Shown: one piece after another, positions 54,101 through 64,000 of the stretch
Layout: the number at the start of each line of letters is the position of its first letter
Numbering within the stretch: the stretch's first letter is position 1
DNA from: Bedellia somnulentella
Lineage: Eukaryota; Arthropoda; Insecta; Lepidoptera; Bedelliidae
Assembly (NCBI GenBank): GCA_963576735.1
Contig: OY755181.1
Location: 1,612,001-1,676,000, forward strand
Length of the DNA: 64,000 nt
Direction: 5' to 3'
Notes under the pieces: generated by a model
Database searches by the model: none
Seen by the model: the letters and a program-made list of their open reading frames with translations, nothing else
What the model was told of the DNA's origin: nothing
Position numbers and translations under genes: made by a program

Positions 54101-54966
54101 TGTGCTATGCGCGCGATTTATTAATCTAGCAACTTAAGGTATCTGGTACGAAGTATATTGACTAGGTACAAGTCAGCATAGGTACTAAGACCAAGAGTGG
54201 ACGGACAGTTTTTCCGGGAGCAGAATGCTCTTGAGTCAAATCAGAAACGGGAAACTCCTTTCTATTGGCCATATGAGTTAGTTATAGCAAATCCCCGTGC
54301 AACTATTATTTTCCAAGGAAATTATTATTTTCGGTACACAATCAATAAGAGCTTATTTAGAACTAGCTTACCATTATCATAAAGCTTACTAAATAAAAGT
54401 CAAGGTAGGAAAAATTAATAAACCCTGTACATTAAATTATCATGGTCAGGCATATATAAATTTAAAAAAAGAAAAATTTTATATTATTAAAAAAAAAAAA
54501 AAAAACCTAACTTAAAATCTAAAAACTTCTTCCAGTTCCTCTTATTGGGAAAGGGTACCTAAGATGCTGGAAGCGTTACCGCGTTGTATGGCAAGATAAG
54601 ATACATATATTGATGGATAAAAGTACTTAAAATACATACTTTAACATAAATAAATTCATAATCTAAATAATTATATCATGAGAAAGTTTTAGGACTCGAA
54701 CATTAAAGGTTGATCGGCTGATTCAACAAAGTCCAACTGTTTACAAAAGTATTTAAAATGAATAAATGCTCAATAAAAAAAAGAAAAAATGTCATATTCG
54801 GAAAATGGGGTGCGGAATGTGAATCGGATTCTAGTATTGTAGGACGAACAGCTGAAGTTTAACCTTGATTACAAGTCCTTTTTATGGATGGTTTTCAATA
54901 AAATTAGTTGATCCCTAGTGTCCTTTGTACATCTTAAGGGTTTTAAAGTTAGAACGTCCAGTGGCT

Positions 54967-54993
54967 GATGATGATGATGATGATGATGATGAA
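54967..54993. repeat. (GAT)n microsatellite
   Basis: About nine GAT/ATG units inside the LTR element. Confidence 0.85.
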
Positions 54994-55463
54994 GTTAGGA
55001 AGGTTGTCTAAATATGGAAATCTATAGTGAGGTGTTTAATACACTTATTTCGATTTTGTTGAAGCATTTTTATATAAACTTGATACATGGGGTCCCATAC
55101 AGTATAATATATTTCCATAGCAACCACCATAGTAGTTCTGATTGTGACATTAAGGCTCGTACCGCGTCTTAAAAGCACTCCCTAATGACAGTCATACCTA
55201 GAAGGCAGTAATGATCTAAGCGATTTAAATAGTGAATAAATAAAAAAATATATATAAGAAAATCACATAAGTACGATATAATATATAAACAAATAATTAA
55301 TAATTAAGTTATAACCTCACGAGTATGTGAGTTGTGAATCTGCCTATTCTTTTTACTAACGTATTGATCTCTCCATTGAAGAGTTGTCTGGAAGAGATAG
55401 TTTTAAGCCACCAATTGTGCTTCTGTTTAGCAGTGTAATCTTTGTAAAATGTTTTAACTGTGA

Positions 55464-55850
55464 TGACTGCCTCCATGGCCTCGCGGTTGAGCGCTTGGTT
55501 TCGGGTGCGGAGGTCTCGAGTTCGATCCCCGGGGGGGTGATCACCTTACAAATTTGATTTGTAAGATTTGACCGAGTTAAGAGGGATATTGCAGGCTTGA
55601 ATCACCTGACTATCCGAGAATTAAGATGATTCCGTGCTTCCGAGGGCACGTTGGGCCGTCGCTCCCGGCTACTGTTGCGGTGGTGGTCGTTGGTCTGCCA
55701 GCCCGCAATTGGCCGGCGTGGTGGACTGTGGCCAGATCGCCCTATGTAGGGTGGGCTGGAGCCCCTTGGTGGGGACATATATGGACTGTGAGGAGGAGGT
55801 ACGTGATGAGTACCATTATGAGTTCTATTCTATTCTATATTTATGTGCTT
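55464..55850 (+). mobile_element. SINE-C, tRNA-derived, nested in the LTR element
   Basis: A-box-like TGGCCTCGCGG at 55476-55486 and B-box GAGTTCGATCCCC at 55518-55530, spaced as in a tRNA. A GC-rich body (CCGTGCTTCCGAGGGCACG) unlike the AT-rich host follows. It lies inside the LTR element's internal region. Confidence 0.75.
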
Positions 55851-56196
55851 AATGTTACAATTCGTATAAAAAAAAAAATAAAAAAATACATTGTTAGTGT
55901 GTAATGTGTAGAATATGTAAATAAAAATATATATGTATATTGAATGTGTAAATAATATGTAAATGTCTGTAAAACTATGTGTATGATATGTGTGTGCATA
56001 TATATGTATAAAAAGTTAATGCAATCGCAATTATGAAACATTAGTACGGATTAACACATTAGGACCTGTTAATTTTGAATCACTTTTCAAGAACTTACCT
56101 ATGTATAAAAAAAATATATAATATAATAAAGTTTTATTAATTCTTTAAAAATATTTCCAAAAGCGAAGGGACTCGCTTATAACAGGAAGGCCGAGC

Positions 56197-56709
56197 TGTA
56201 AGCTTATAATAATGAGTGTGCTATGATTGGCTATTATACTGTATAATTTATACTATTTATAATTGATAAACTGTATAGTTTTATTGTGTAATCATATTGT
56301 TTACCTATTTAATAAGTATTAGTGGTGTCGTGTATGAATAATGAGATACTAGTTTGACTTTACTTCAAAACAGCTCACGCTGATTAAAATAATGATTGTA
56401 ATTAAATCCATAATTTTGGTAAATACTCATTTCTAAAATGTTATTATTTATTTATAAATGAGTTGTAATGATGATTATGTAGATTTGAGTGGAGTATTAT
56501 TGATGAGACTGTCAGTTGATTTAAATCAACTGACAGTCAACTGACTTAAGGTTAGGTAAGGTATAAATATAAGATCTCTGTTTTTGCGTGGGCAATTGTC
56601 AGTAGTCCGTTGTATCGGCAAGTGGTTGTGAAAGATGAAATTATACGAAGTGTACCGCTATTTTGGGTTTTATTTCAAAACCTCCACACTCCCTGAAGTT
56701 GACCCTACA
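56197..56709 (+). repeat. 3' LTR
   Basis: Same length as the 5' LTR and no difference seen on reading. The palindrome lies at 56507-56538. The purine tract before it is poor. Confidence 0.88.
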
Positions 56710-57456
56710 CTATGAAGTATTTATAACAATCTAAAAAATAAATCATTACGTTATTTAGGATGCAACTACTCGCGCCATCTAGTATGTTATATGTAAATTA
56801 GTAAAGATTTGGTTTTGATCACGGGCGCGATGGCTTATTTTATATATAATTTCAATGTTTGTCTACCGATTTCTATGATTCTTTTTTTATTGAATAGGTA
56901 ATAATGTTACCTTTTTTAAATTTGGGATGAGTGAGACGTTTGCAAACGTAAGAGTAAACAAATATAATCAGAATGATCCGAACTGCTAAGCTATCAGGTA
57001 TTACACGTCTTATTGTGAGTCAACCGTAAAAGATAGACATAAACTGCTGAGGATTTTTTTTTAGATAATTTTATGAAGAATATTTCCGTCACACATGATT
57101 TCTATGTAAGTTTAACCATTGAGGCTGCACACGCGACGGAAGCTTAAAAAATGGAGTAACTTCTCCCGTTTTCCCAAAATTTCCCAAAATTCCCCTTTAC
57201 TACTCTGTTGGAAAGTATACAAAAACCTGCGCAGGTGTATGAAAAATAATTGTACCAAGTTTCGTTAAAATCCGTCGAGTAGTTTTTGTTTCCATAAGGA
57301 ACATACAAACCGACAGACAGGCAGACAGACAGACAAAAATTTTACTGATTGCATTTTTGGCATCAGTATCGATCCCTAATCACCACCTGATGGTTATTTT
57401 GAAAATATATTTCATGTACAGAATTGACCTCTCTACAGATTTATTATAAGTATAGA
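56710..57456 (+). repeat. Rep-X, right part, split by the LTR element
   Basis: Starts CTATGAAGTATTTATAAC, the direct continuation of 48313 as judged by the inverted copy at 27770, and ends TTTATTATAAGTATAGAT. Confidence 0.75.
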
Positions 57457-57573
57457 TAGATGAGAAAGTTTAGATGTTTTAAAGCATGCATCAACAAATG
57501 TTTGATCAGTCACTAGCAGATGGATTTCATTAAAATTGTCACACAGGTAGGTTATGGCAGCAGTTTACATAAA

Positions 57574-57822
57574 ATACATACATACATATACTCACGGCTA
57601 TAAATCCTGAAAAGGCGTAGCCAGAGCTTCAGAGCTAGAAACTCCTCAGCCACATTTGAAAGTTTATAGGGGACAAGATGGTAAAAATAAAGTATCGTTA
57701 GTGATGGGTCTCCTACTGCATCGCCCAAAAACCATTTACAAAAACCCCACACCCTTAGTCGCCTCTTACGACACCTGTGGGTAGAAAGTGGGAGTGACTC
57801 TCTAAGCCGGCACTACGCGGCG
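57574..57822 (-). mobile_element. SINE-A copy
   Basis: Full length, with a diverged head CACTACGCGG. Confidence 0.85.
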
Positions 57823-57944
57823 TATTTTTTTAATTTAAAATAAGAACAAGGTTAAATCCAAATTTTATTATTTATCCTATTGGATGTTAAGTAACTCTTC
57901 TTTCTGATATATCCTATCGCGCACTAACAATTGTTGCCTGAAGA

Positions 57945-58437
57945 GCAAGCACGAGCGCTATTTTATCGACACGATAACGGTTAGAATGAGATGGCAGTAT
58001 ACGATACTAAGTAAGTGCGTAAGAGATGGCTGCTTTATCCCTCGCGATAACACCTTTATTTTACCATCTTTTCCCCACGCAACTTCCAAAAGTGGCTGAG
58101 TCCTCAGTCTTGACTTTAAAAAAAGGTTCTATAAATTATAAATTCCAACTCTGCATAGCAAGTAAGAGCGACCTTTTAACTAGATAACGCGTGTTATAAA
58201 TCAGCAATCTCTTACGCACTTACTTTGTATCGTATACTGTCATCTGCTTCTAACTGATATCGTGACGATAAAATAGCGCTCGAGCTAGACCTCAGGGCAA
58301 ACACGAGCCGTGTTTAAACTAGTTATCGCGTGGGATAAAGCAGCCATCTCTTACGCACTTACTTATAGTATCGTATACTGCCATCTTATTCTAACCAATA
58401 TCGTGTCGATAAAATAATGCTCGTGCTTGCCCTCAGG
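57945..58437. mobile_element. Cluster of three MITE-like elements M
   Basis: A truncated inverted copy (57945-58050), a complete copy (58147-58282) and another (58284-58437) end almost edge to edge. A SINE-A scrap (58058-58100) lies between the first two. Confidence 0.75.
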
Positions 58438-58691
58438 AGGCCACTATAAATCCGTGGACTTAGGCATGATAAAGTTATACTTGTTTCACTACGATTTTCT
58501 AAGTTTTCAATGTCCAAAAGTAATTACCATTATGACTTTTTGAGTCTACTTTTAAACAGTTATTTCAAGGGTGTTAATTACTTTTCACGGATCACTTTTT
58601 CAGTAGTTTTTGATGCAGTCAAACGTTACACGAGGATTGGCAGGCAGCCAAACCCAGCTTTTAAAACGGTAATTATTAGATCTTATCTCGA

Positions 58692-58757
58692 GAGTTTTAC
58701 CAGGATCGTACTGAGTGGCGATAGTCTCTGCCTACCCCAATGAGAACTAATGGTTGG
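58692..58757 (+). mobile_element. RTE LINE 3' end fragment
   Basis: Contains CAGGATCGTACTGAGTGGCG and TCTCTGCCTACCCCAATG, matching 21215-21275. Similar scraps lie at 23299-23345 and 39180-39225. Confidence 0.6.
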
Positions 58758-58782
58758 AGAACTTTTTTAATGTAGTTTCTTG

Positions 58783-58911
58783 CAGTGTATAGTGTCGGCT
58801 TAGAACAGCAGAAAATCTACTTATTACCTTGGGTGACTAAGGTTTTTGGGGCTTTTAAGTATTTTTGAGGCCTTTGGATGGAGACCCACTACCAATCGTC
58901 CTTTATTTTAC
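58783..58911 (+). mobile_element. SINE-A 5' half, truncated at its 3' side
   Basis: Head GTGTATAGTGTCGGCTTAG; stops at TTTATTTTACA, where the next inverted copy begins. Confidence 0.72.
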
Positions 58912-58913
58912 AA

Positions 58914-59158
58914 AATACATACATATACTCACGGCTGTAAATCCCTAGAAGGGGTAGCCAGAGCTAAGGAATTAGAAACTCCTCAGCCACTTTTGGAAAG
59001 TTGAGTGGGAAAAAGATGGTAAAATAAAGGTTATTGATTGGTGATGGGTCTTCAACTCACTTAAAAATCACTTAAAAGCCCCAACACCGTTAGTCGCCTC
59101 TTACGTACACCCACCGGAAGAAATGGGGTAGTGCTATTCTAAGCCGACACTACACAGC
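58914..59158 (-). mobile_element. SINE-A copy
   Basis: Full length and near-consensus, head to head with the truncated copy at 58783-58911. A worn 3' scrap on the plus strand lies at 59181-59239. Confidence 0.87.
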
Positions 59159-59420
59159 AAATTATTTAAAAAATAAAATTTCTAAAGCTCTCGCTATTTC
59201 TGTTTGGGGTTTATAGTCATGAATATTTGTATGTATGTTGCTATGAAATGGTTGATAATATCAATCACACTATTTAATCGATAATGATAAAAATACGAGT
59301 ATATGACCTTGTCCTCTAGTCCTATCGAAAATTATGTTTGTAGGTAACATTTGACGTCAAATGCATCATCAAAGGAAAAAACTGTTGGGATCCAAGTCAG
59401 ACACAAACATTCATTAAAAT

Positions 59421-59652
59421 AACATACATACATATATATACTTACGGCTATGAATCCCTTGAAGGGGTAGCCAGATTTAGGGAATTAGAAATTCCGCAGC
59501 CACTTTTGGAAGTTGAGTGGGGAAAAGATGGTGGAATAAAGGTTGTTGGTGATAGGTCTCCAATCGCATCGCCCAAAAATCCCTTAAAAGCCCCAATACC
59601 GTTAGTCGCCTCTTACGTACACCCACCTTATTCTAAGCCGACACTACACAGC
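59421..59652 (-). mobile_element. SINE-A copy
   Basis: Close to consensus, with a small deletion near the head (CACCCACCTTATTCTAAGCC). Confidence 0.87.
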
Positions 59653-62600
59653 CGATAAATTTATATTTAAATAACATACGTAGGTAATAGAAAATAAGTA
59701 CTTATGATACGTGGGATAACAATAGTTCTCGGTAATTATACATTTTAGACTCTACAGTGTTATGTTTTTAAGGTCCAGTCTAATTAATTTATTGTTTGTC
59801 TTTATTATATATTTTTTTGCATAATTAATTAACTACAACTTAGCTTTTAAGGCTATAACTTAAACGTTATAATACCAAAAGGAGAAGCTTGAGTTTTAGC
59901 ATACACAATTTCTTAAATACTTTTTAATGTTAAAAGTAGAACAAATGGTCAATGGTAATAGATTATCAACAGCATCGCTTGACAATGACTTAAAAAACCC
60001 AGTAGTCTTATTAAGCCGAAACTCCACTGTGTTGTCTTGTAAATTGTAAATAAAATAAACTTTTATGATAAAATAATCCGACTTCGTAAAAAGGGGTCTA
60101 AAAGTAATAAGTAACATTCAGTATCCATGCGTACAGTAAGTCACCGTAGAATGTAGTTGTGGTAAAATATAATAAATTAAGAAAAAAAAGTAAAGACTAG
60201 TTTTTCTCACAATCGAAAGTAACGGAATAATAGTGTAGGGTTCATGTCATTGAAAACACAATTTGTCAGAACATGTTTTGTTCTAAAAAAGATAGTTTTA
60301 TTCATTCATAAAGTTGGTTCCGCAATTTTCTTGATTAGTTATGAAATATGTTTACACGTACCTTATTTGTGGCACTTGCCAATTGAAAGCCACCGTATGC
60401 ACAATCATTATTAATAAAAAAAAAGAAAAATAAAGTTATGTTATTTTGCACGTACCTACCTATTTTTTATTTTTCTTAGCTAAATTGCCCAACATATTTG
60501 TTCTAAAATGTATTAAATATTTTTATCTACGCATAGATTATGGATTGATAGCGACGAAAGATAACTTTATTACGCACACAGTATCTAAATAGAAAACATA
60601 AAACCACAACAAAATAGACATACGCAGTTCCTACTCTCCTAGTAATATAATCTCTTAAGTAACCGTCGAAAAACCTATTGAGCAGATAAACAAAAATTAC
60701 GACAACATTTATCACCAGACGCCAATCAAATCAATTAAAAATAGTCTTTACCCAGTTAAATACTCGATACCCTAAATAAAAGATGATAAGCGTGCTTTAA
60801 TCGATATTAATGGAACACAATACGAACTAGATTCAAACTGATATATCGACGTGAAGGCAAGACTAGTATACAGTGCATAATAGTAAGAATATACTTTATG
60901 TGAGCGTCGTTTTGTAATACAAACAGATAGACTTACCAACGGAGGGTCACAGTAATGGTATAGCAAAGAATCACAGTTTTGGTGAGAGACACAAGGGTGC
61001 GTTCCGTCGTGAGGTCGGCGGGAGATATTGTGCCGCGATGCCTTCGGCCTAGAAGGTACCGGGTGATATTACATGAAGACTTGAGAGTCTATTAGACAGT
61101 GAAAGTTTTTTGTGTTTCAGTCATCGGAGTTATTTTTGTAAATTAAATGAACTCTTTATTTTTAACTTCTTAAGAAGCCTGAAAATAGACATGTGCCTAC
61201 AATATAGATTTTTCGCTGCCTACATGAGGTACGCAAATGATAGGCGGGAGAGGAATAATATTGTGTAATTTTTCTACCAGATGTTAACAATTTTTATAGA
61301 ACACAAGCTGTCCCGACATACTTTTACTTTTTCTGTCAAAAATTAACGTTTAGTTGATAGATGTCAACGAATAGTCATATTTAGACGACCCGCTGATGGT
61401 CTCTGTCATGCGATGGGGAAAAATATGTTTTTAGTATTAACCATATAACTTTTCTTTTTTTAAATCTAAGAACCTTCTCCAAGTTTCAAATAACGCGTTA
61501 CAAAAAGAATCAATCGAATCGGTCGACCGCGGTCTAGCCGTTTTCGAGTTTTGCGCTTAGCAACACATTTTTATTTTATAGATATGAATTGAATTTTAAA
61601 TTATTATATTACAGCACATACATTAAACAAGAAACATCACATATTAAGGTACAGTTGCTATTGATTACACTTAACATAGTGCGTGAATGGGTTAATAAAG
61701 ATAATTAAATACAAATGATGCTAATAACAATGTTTTTAATACAACTAAACTATGTTGTGGCTACTTATTATAAACATCCCTCACAGGGTTTTGTTCTCTT
61801 TAACTGCAGTTTAATAAAAAACGCCAGACGTTCATGAAACCATATTTAAATACAAACACTTGTATCTATTTATTAGATTGCTAACATCACTAGGAAACTC
61901 GTTGGCTTTACTTGTATTTTCCATTGCCACATCTAAACATTGCTAAGTCTAGGTCAGGGCGCGTCCTGCGCGGTTAGGGGATGCGCGCGCACCCTGAAAC
62001 AGGCGGCCATTGAAATATTCGACGCTCACCCTTCCTGTTCCGACTACCATTTCAGTTTTCATTCATCTAGCTACTTATTATTCTCAGTATATGATCTCTT
62101 CTCTTTTACTCTTACTTATCCACATCTATACATTTTCAGCAACCTAAGCTCTGCTAATGAGTTCATATGTTATCGAGTAAACATGGTAGTTTTCCAATGT
62201 TTCCGTTTGCCAAGTATCTATAGTTTACGTTGCTGTGGTGACGAATCTACGTCGATATGACTCATCCACTTTCAAACGCTTCGGTCTCCAAAAAGTAGAA
62301 AGTTATACGACACTTATTTCAAAATGTTTTTACATTACCTTAGATGAGTAAAGCTGTTCATATGACATCAATAAGTACTTACATATGACATCAAAAAGTA
62401 CTGATGAGTCACTTTAGGTTCAGAGAGGTTTACCTGTAACAAGAGAGTGCGTCATATCAATATACTGTTGTAATGAGGCACACGTGGTTAGAGTTTATGT
62501 ACGTAATTGGGACATAAGGAAAACATTATACTGATGAGTATCTTTACTGATTATAAAGTATTATCTAACCTCTCTATAAAAGGAAGTTATGAAACATACA

Positions 62601-63174
62601 ACCTGTAAACTTTGCACCTGGACGATGCATTCATATGATACTGAATAGGCCTATCAACAGTTTTGGACAGATATATTGCCACATGACTTAGTACTACTCT
62701 GCCATGCGGTTTCTTCACGATGTTTTCTCTCACTGTTGATAACGAAATAAAACGCAATTATGACTTCAGAGAAGGCATTCAGTCATTTGTCTCTATATCA
62801 GAGGCAGTGCTGTTTCCTGCTGAGCTATTGAATACTTTTTTCTCTATCAAAACACCGTATATTCCCGAAGGAGTGGGAGAGGTACACTAATTATTTCAAT
62901 ATTTTTTGTCACCTGTTGTTCAGAATACGCATATTTGTACGCATACACGTTTAATTTACCTTCATTCAAATGTCCGTGTACAATCTTTTGTAACGGTGAT
63001 AGTGGTCATAAAAGCTACAACGATGGCACTCAATCATAATCATCAATGTCAATGGTATGGTTTCACCGAGGAGCTCCGGTCTGCTTTAATAAGGTGATGT
63101 GGACTGCGTCCAACACACTCGGACTTATGCAGCGGATTGGCAGGAATTACAGACAACTACCGTGATAGTGTGTA
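59653..63174. other. Region without a supported gene
   Basis: AT-rich. One weak minus-strand exon candidate (60937-61110), a short GC-rich patch near 61955-62010 and fragments of old repeats (61500-61580; a SINE-B scrap near 62640-62730). Confidence 0.4.
60937..61110 (-). other. Weak exon candidate on the minus strand
   Basis: A GTAAGT donor (reading down from 60936) follows more than 150 bases open in one frame (about 48 codons). A possible acceptor, CTGTCTAATAG, lies near 61110. The stretch is GC-richer than its surroundings. It could be a 5' non-coding exon of a minus-strand gene such as tau. No partner exon was linked. Confidence 0.25.
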
Positions 63175-63382
63175 GCTGTATACTGATGGCTTAGAATAGC
63201 ACTACCCTACTTCATCCAGTGGGTGTTCGTAGAAGGCGACTGAGGGTATTGGGGCTTTTTAAATAATATTTGGGATTTTTAGTATCTTTTCCCCACTCAA
63301 CTTCCAAAAGCGGCTCAGGAATTTTTATATCTGATGCTCTGGCTACCCTTTCTTGGGATTTATAACTGTGAGTATGTATGTT
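63175..63382 (+). mobile_element. SINE-A copy, diverged
   Basis: GGCTTAGAATAGCACTACCC to GTGAGTATGTATG, with many substitutions. Confidence 0.75.
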
Positions 63383-64000
63383 GGTATCGTGATAGTAGCC
63401 GGAACTTGCGGCTTTACGTGTCCAATACACCATTAAATCATCTTAATTTACAAAAACAAGTGATTCTGCCTACAATATTATAATAATATTAACACGGAAT
63501 ATATCATAAATATAACTTGTAGGAGTGCTCAAGAGATCGAACCAATATATAAATATAATATACAGAATGGAACATATAATTGGGTTAGTATAAAGCATTC
63601 CAAAAATTTAAGAAATATGAAGATCTGTTTTTTGGAATCACCTCATCAATTTTAGTAGCGAATTAAAACTGCAATTATGTAATGTTTTTAATAACCTCGA
63701 ACTGAGATCGGGTATAGAACCAGGAGGTTTATCAAATAAAACCAAATTTTATTTAGATATCGCTCGAATGGGTGTTACTCTTGTGCTAAAAAGAATGGGG
63801 ATTTTGGCTACAATACCGAATTACTATGTTCGGCGGTGATCTATGCAGGTGAGATATGCAGTGTATTTAACTGATCTTCTTACACTAAATATTTGGCTAA
63901 TAAGCCAGCAGCTTGTGTCAAAATTAGGATCAAAAAAGGATTTTAAAAGTGCTATTTTACCCGTAAATCAAATTAAAAAAAATTACCCAATACTACAAAA

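Larger units (their letters stand above)
48314..56709 (+). mobile_element. LTR retrotransposon without intact coding (LARD-like), recent insertion
   Basis: Two 513-bp direct repeats (48314-48826 and 56197-56709) begin TGTAAGC and end CCTACA, and read as identical. CTAT at 48310-48313 and 56710-56713 is a 4-bp target duplication. The segment after the 5' LTR (ACTCAGAAGTGAGGAT) resembles a Leu-tRNA-type primer binding site, from memory. The internal 7.37 kb has no long open frame, only a probable gag remnant near 50.9-51.6 kb, fragments of other repeats and a nested SINE-C. It probably moves with proteins supplied by a relative. Confidence 0.85.

Noticed and set aside
55464..55540. A functional tRNA gene
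   Set aside because: A and B boxes are present, but the sequence continues into a SINE body and no cloverleaf with a matched acceptor stem is seen.
61940..62260. 106-residue frame in a GC-rich patch (MLSLGQGASCAVRGC)
   Set aside because: Coding-like only for the first 40 residues, then AT-driven; no convincing splice sites, probably an old repeat fragment.
1..64000. CRISPR arrays, operons, bacterial insertion sequences
   Set aside because: No regularly spaced repeats of CRISPR kind, and the gene structure is plainly eukaryotic.

Overview
The window is AT-rich eukaryotic nuclear DNA. Its genes are split by introns with GT-AG borders, and its repeats are of kinds common in Lepidoptera: tRNA-headed SINEs, an RTE-type LINE with an (ATGT)n tail, and a dense SINE-like family. 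The best reading is a moth or butterfly chromosome segment. One run of exactly 200 N (22859-23058) marks an assembly gap.

Three genes are supported. (1) A plus-strand gene fills 3269-24246 and continues upstream of the window. It encodes a RUSC1/RUSC2 (iporin/NESCA)-type adaptor: a long disordered N-terminal part, a RUN domain, and a C-terminal SH3 domain. All 18 exons join in phase. An internal first exon at 10667 gives a complete 1566-residue isoform. (2) A minus-strand gene at 36062-42646 is a tau/MAP2/MAP4-family microtubule-associated protein, modelled at 768 residues. It has a Gln/Pro-rich N-terminal part and five C-terminal microtubule-binding repeats. (3) A small two-exon plus-strand gene (45249-47098) of unknown function has a clean TATA plus initiator promoter. 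It starts about 2.6 kb from the tau start codon, divergently oriented.

Much of the rest is mobile DNA. SINE-A, about 245 bp with an (ATGT)n tail, has about 27 recognisable copies or fragments here. SINE-B, about 365 bp, is tRNA-derived with an (ATGTT)n tail. A third tRNA-headed SINE is also present. Several 5'-truncated RTE LINE ends share a 3' tail module with both SINE-A and SINE-B, which suggests one enzyme mobilises all three. An 8.4 kb LTR element (48314-56709) has two 513-bp LTRs that read as identical and a 4-bp target duplication, but no intact gag-pol. It sits inside an older repeat whose uninterrupted relative at about 27.05-28.73 kb shows the empty site. Several fold-back (snap-back) repeats occur, as does a small palindromic MITE-like family.

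Regional layout: 1-3268 upstream DNA with repeats; 3269-24246 RUSC-like gene with repeat-laden introns; 24247-26461 probable 3' UTR; 26.5-31.5 kb repeats, including a broken non-LTR retrotransposon; 31.5-36.0 kb mostly featureless AT-rich DNA with one GC-rich island; 36.06-42.65 kb tau; 45.2-47.4 kb small gene; 48.1-57.5 kb nested LTR element and host repeat; 57.5-64.0 kb repeats with one weak exon candidate. The RUSC-like protein carries an SxIP motif of the EB1-binding kind, so two neighbouring genes may both act on microtubules. That link is inference.
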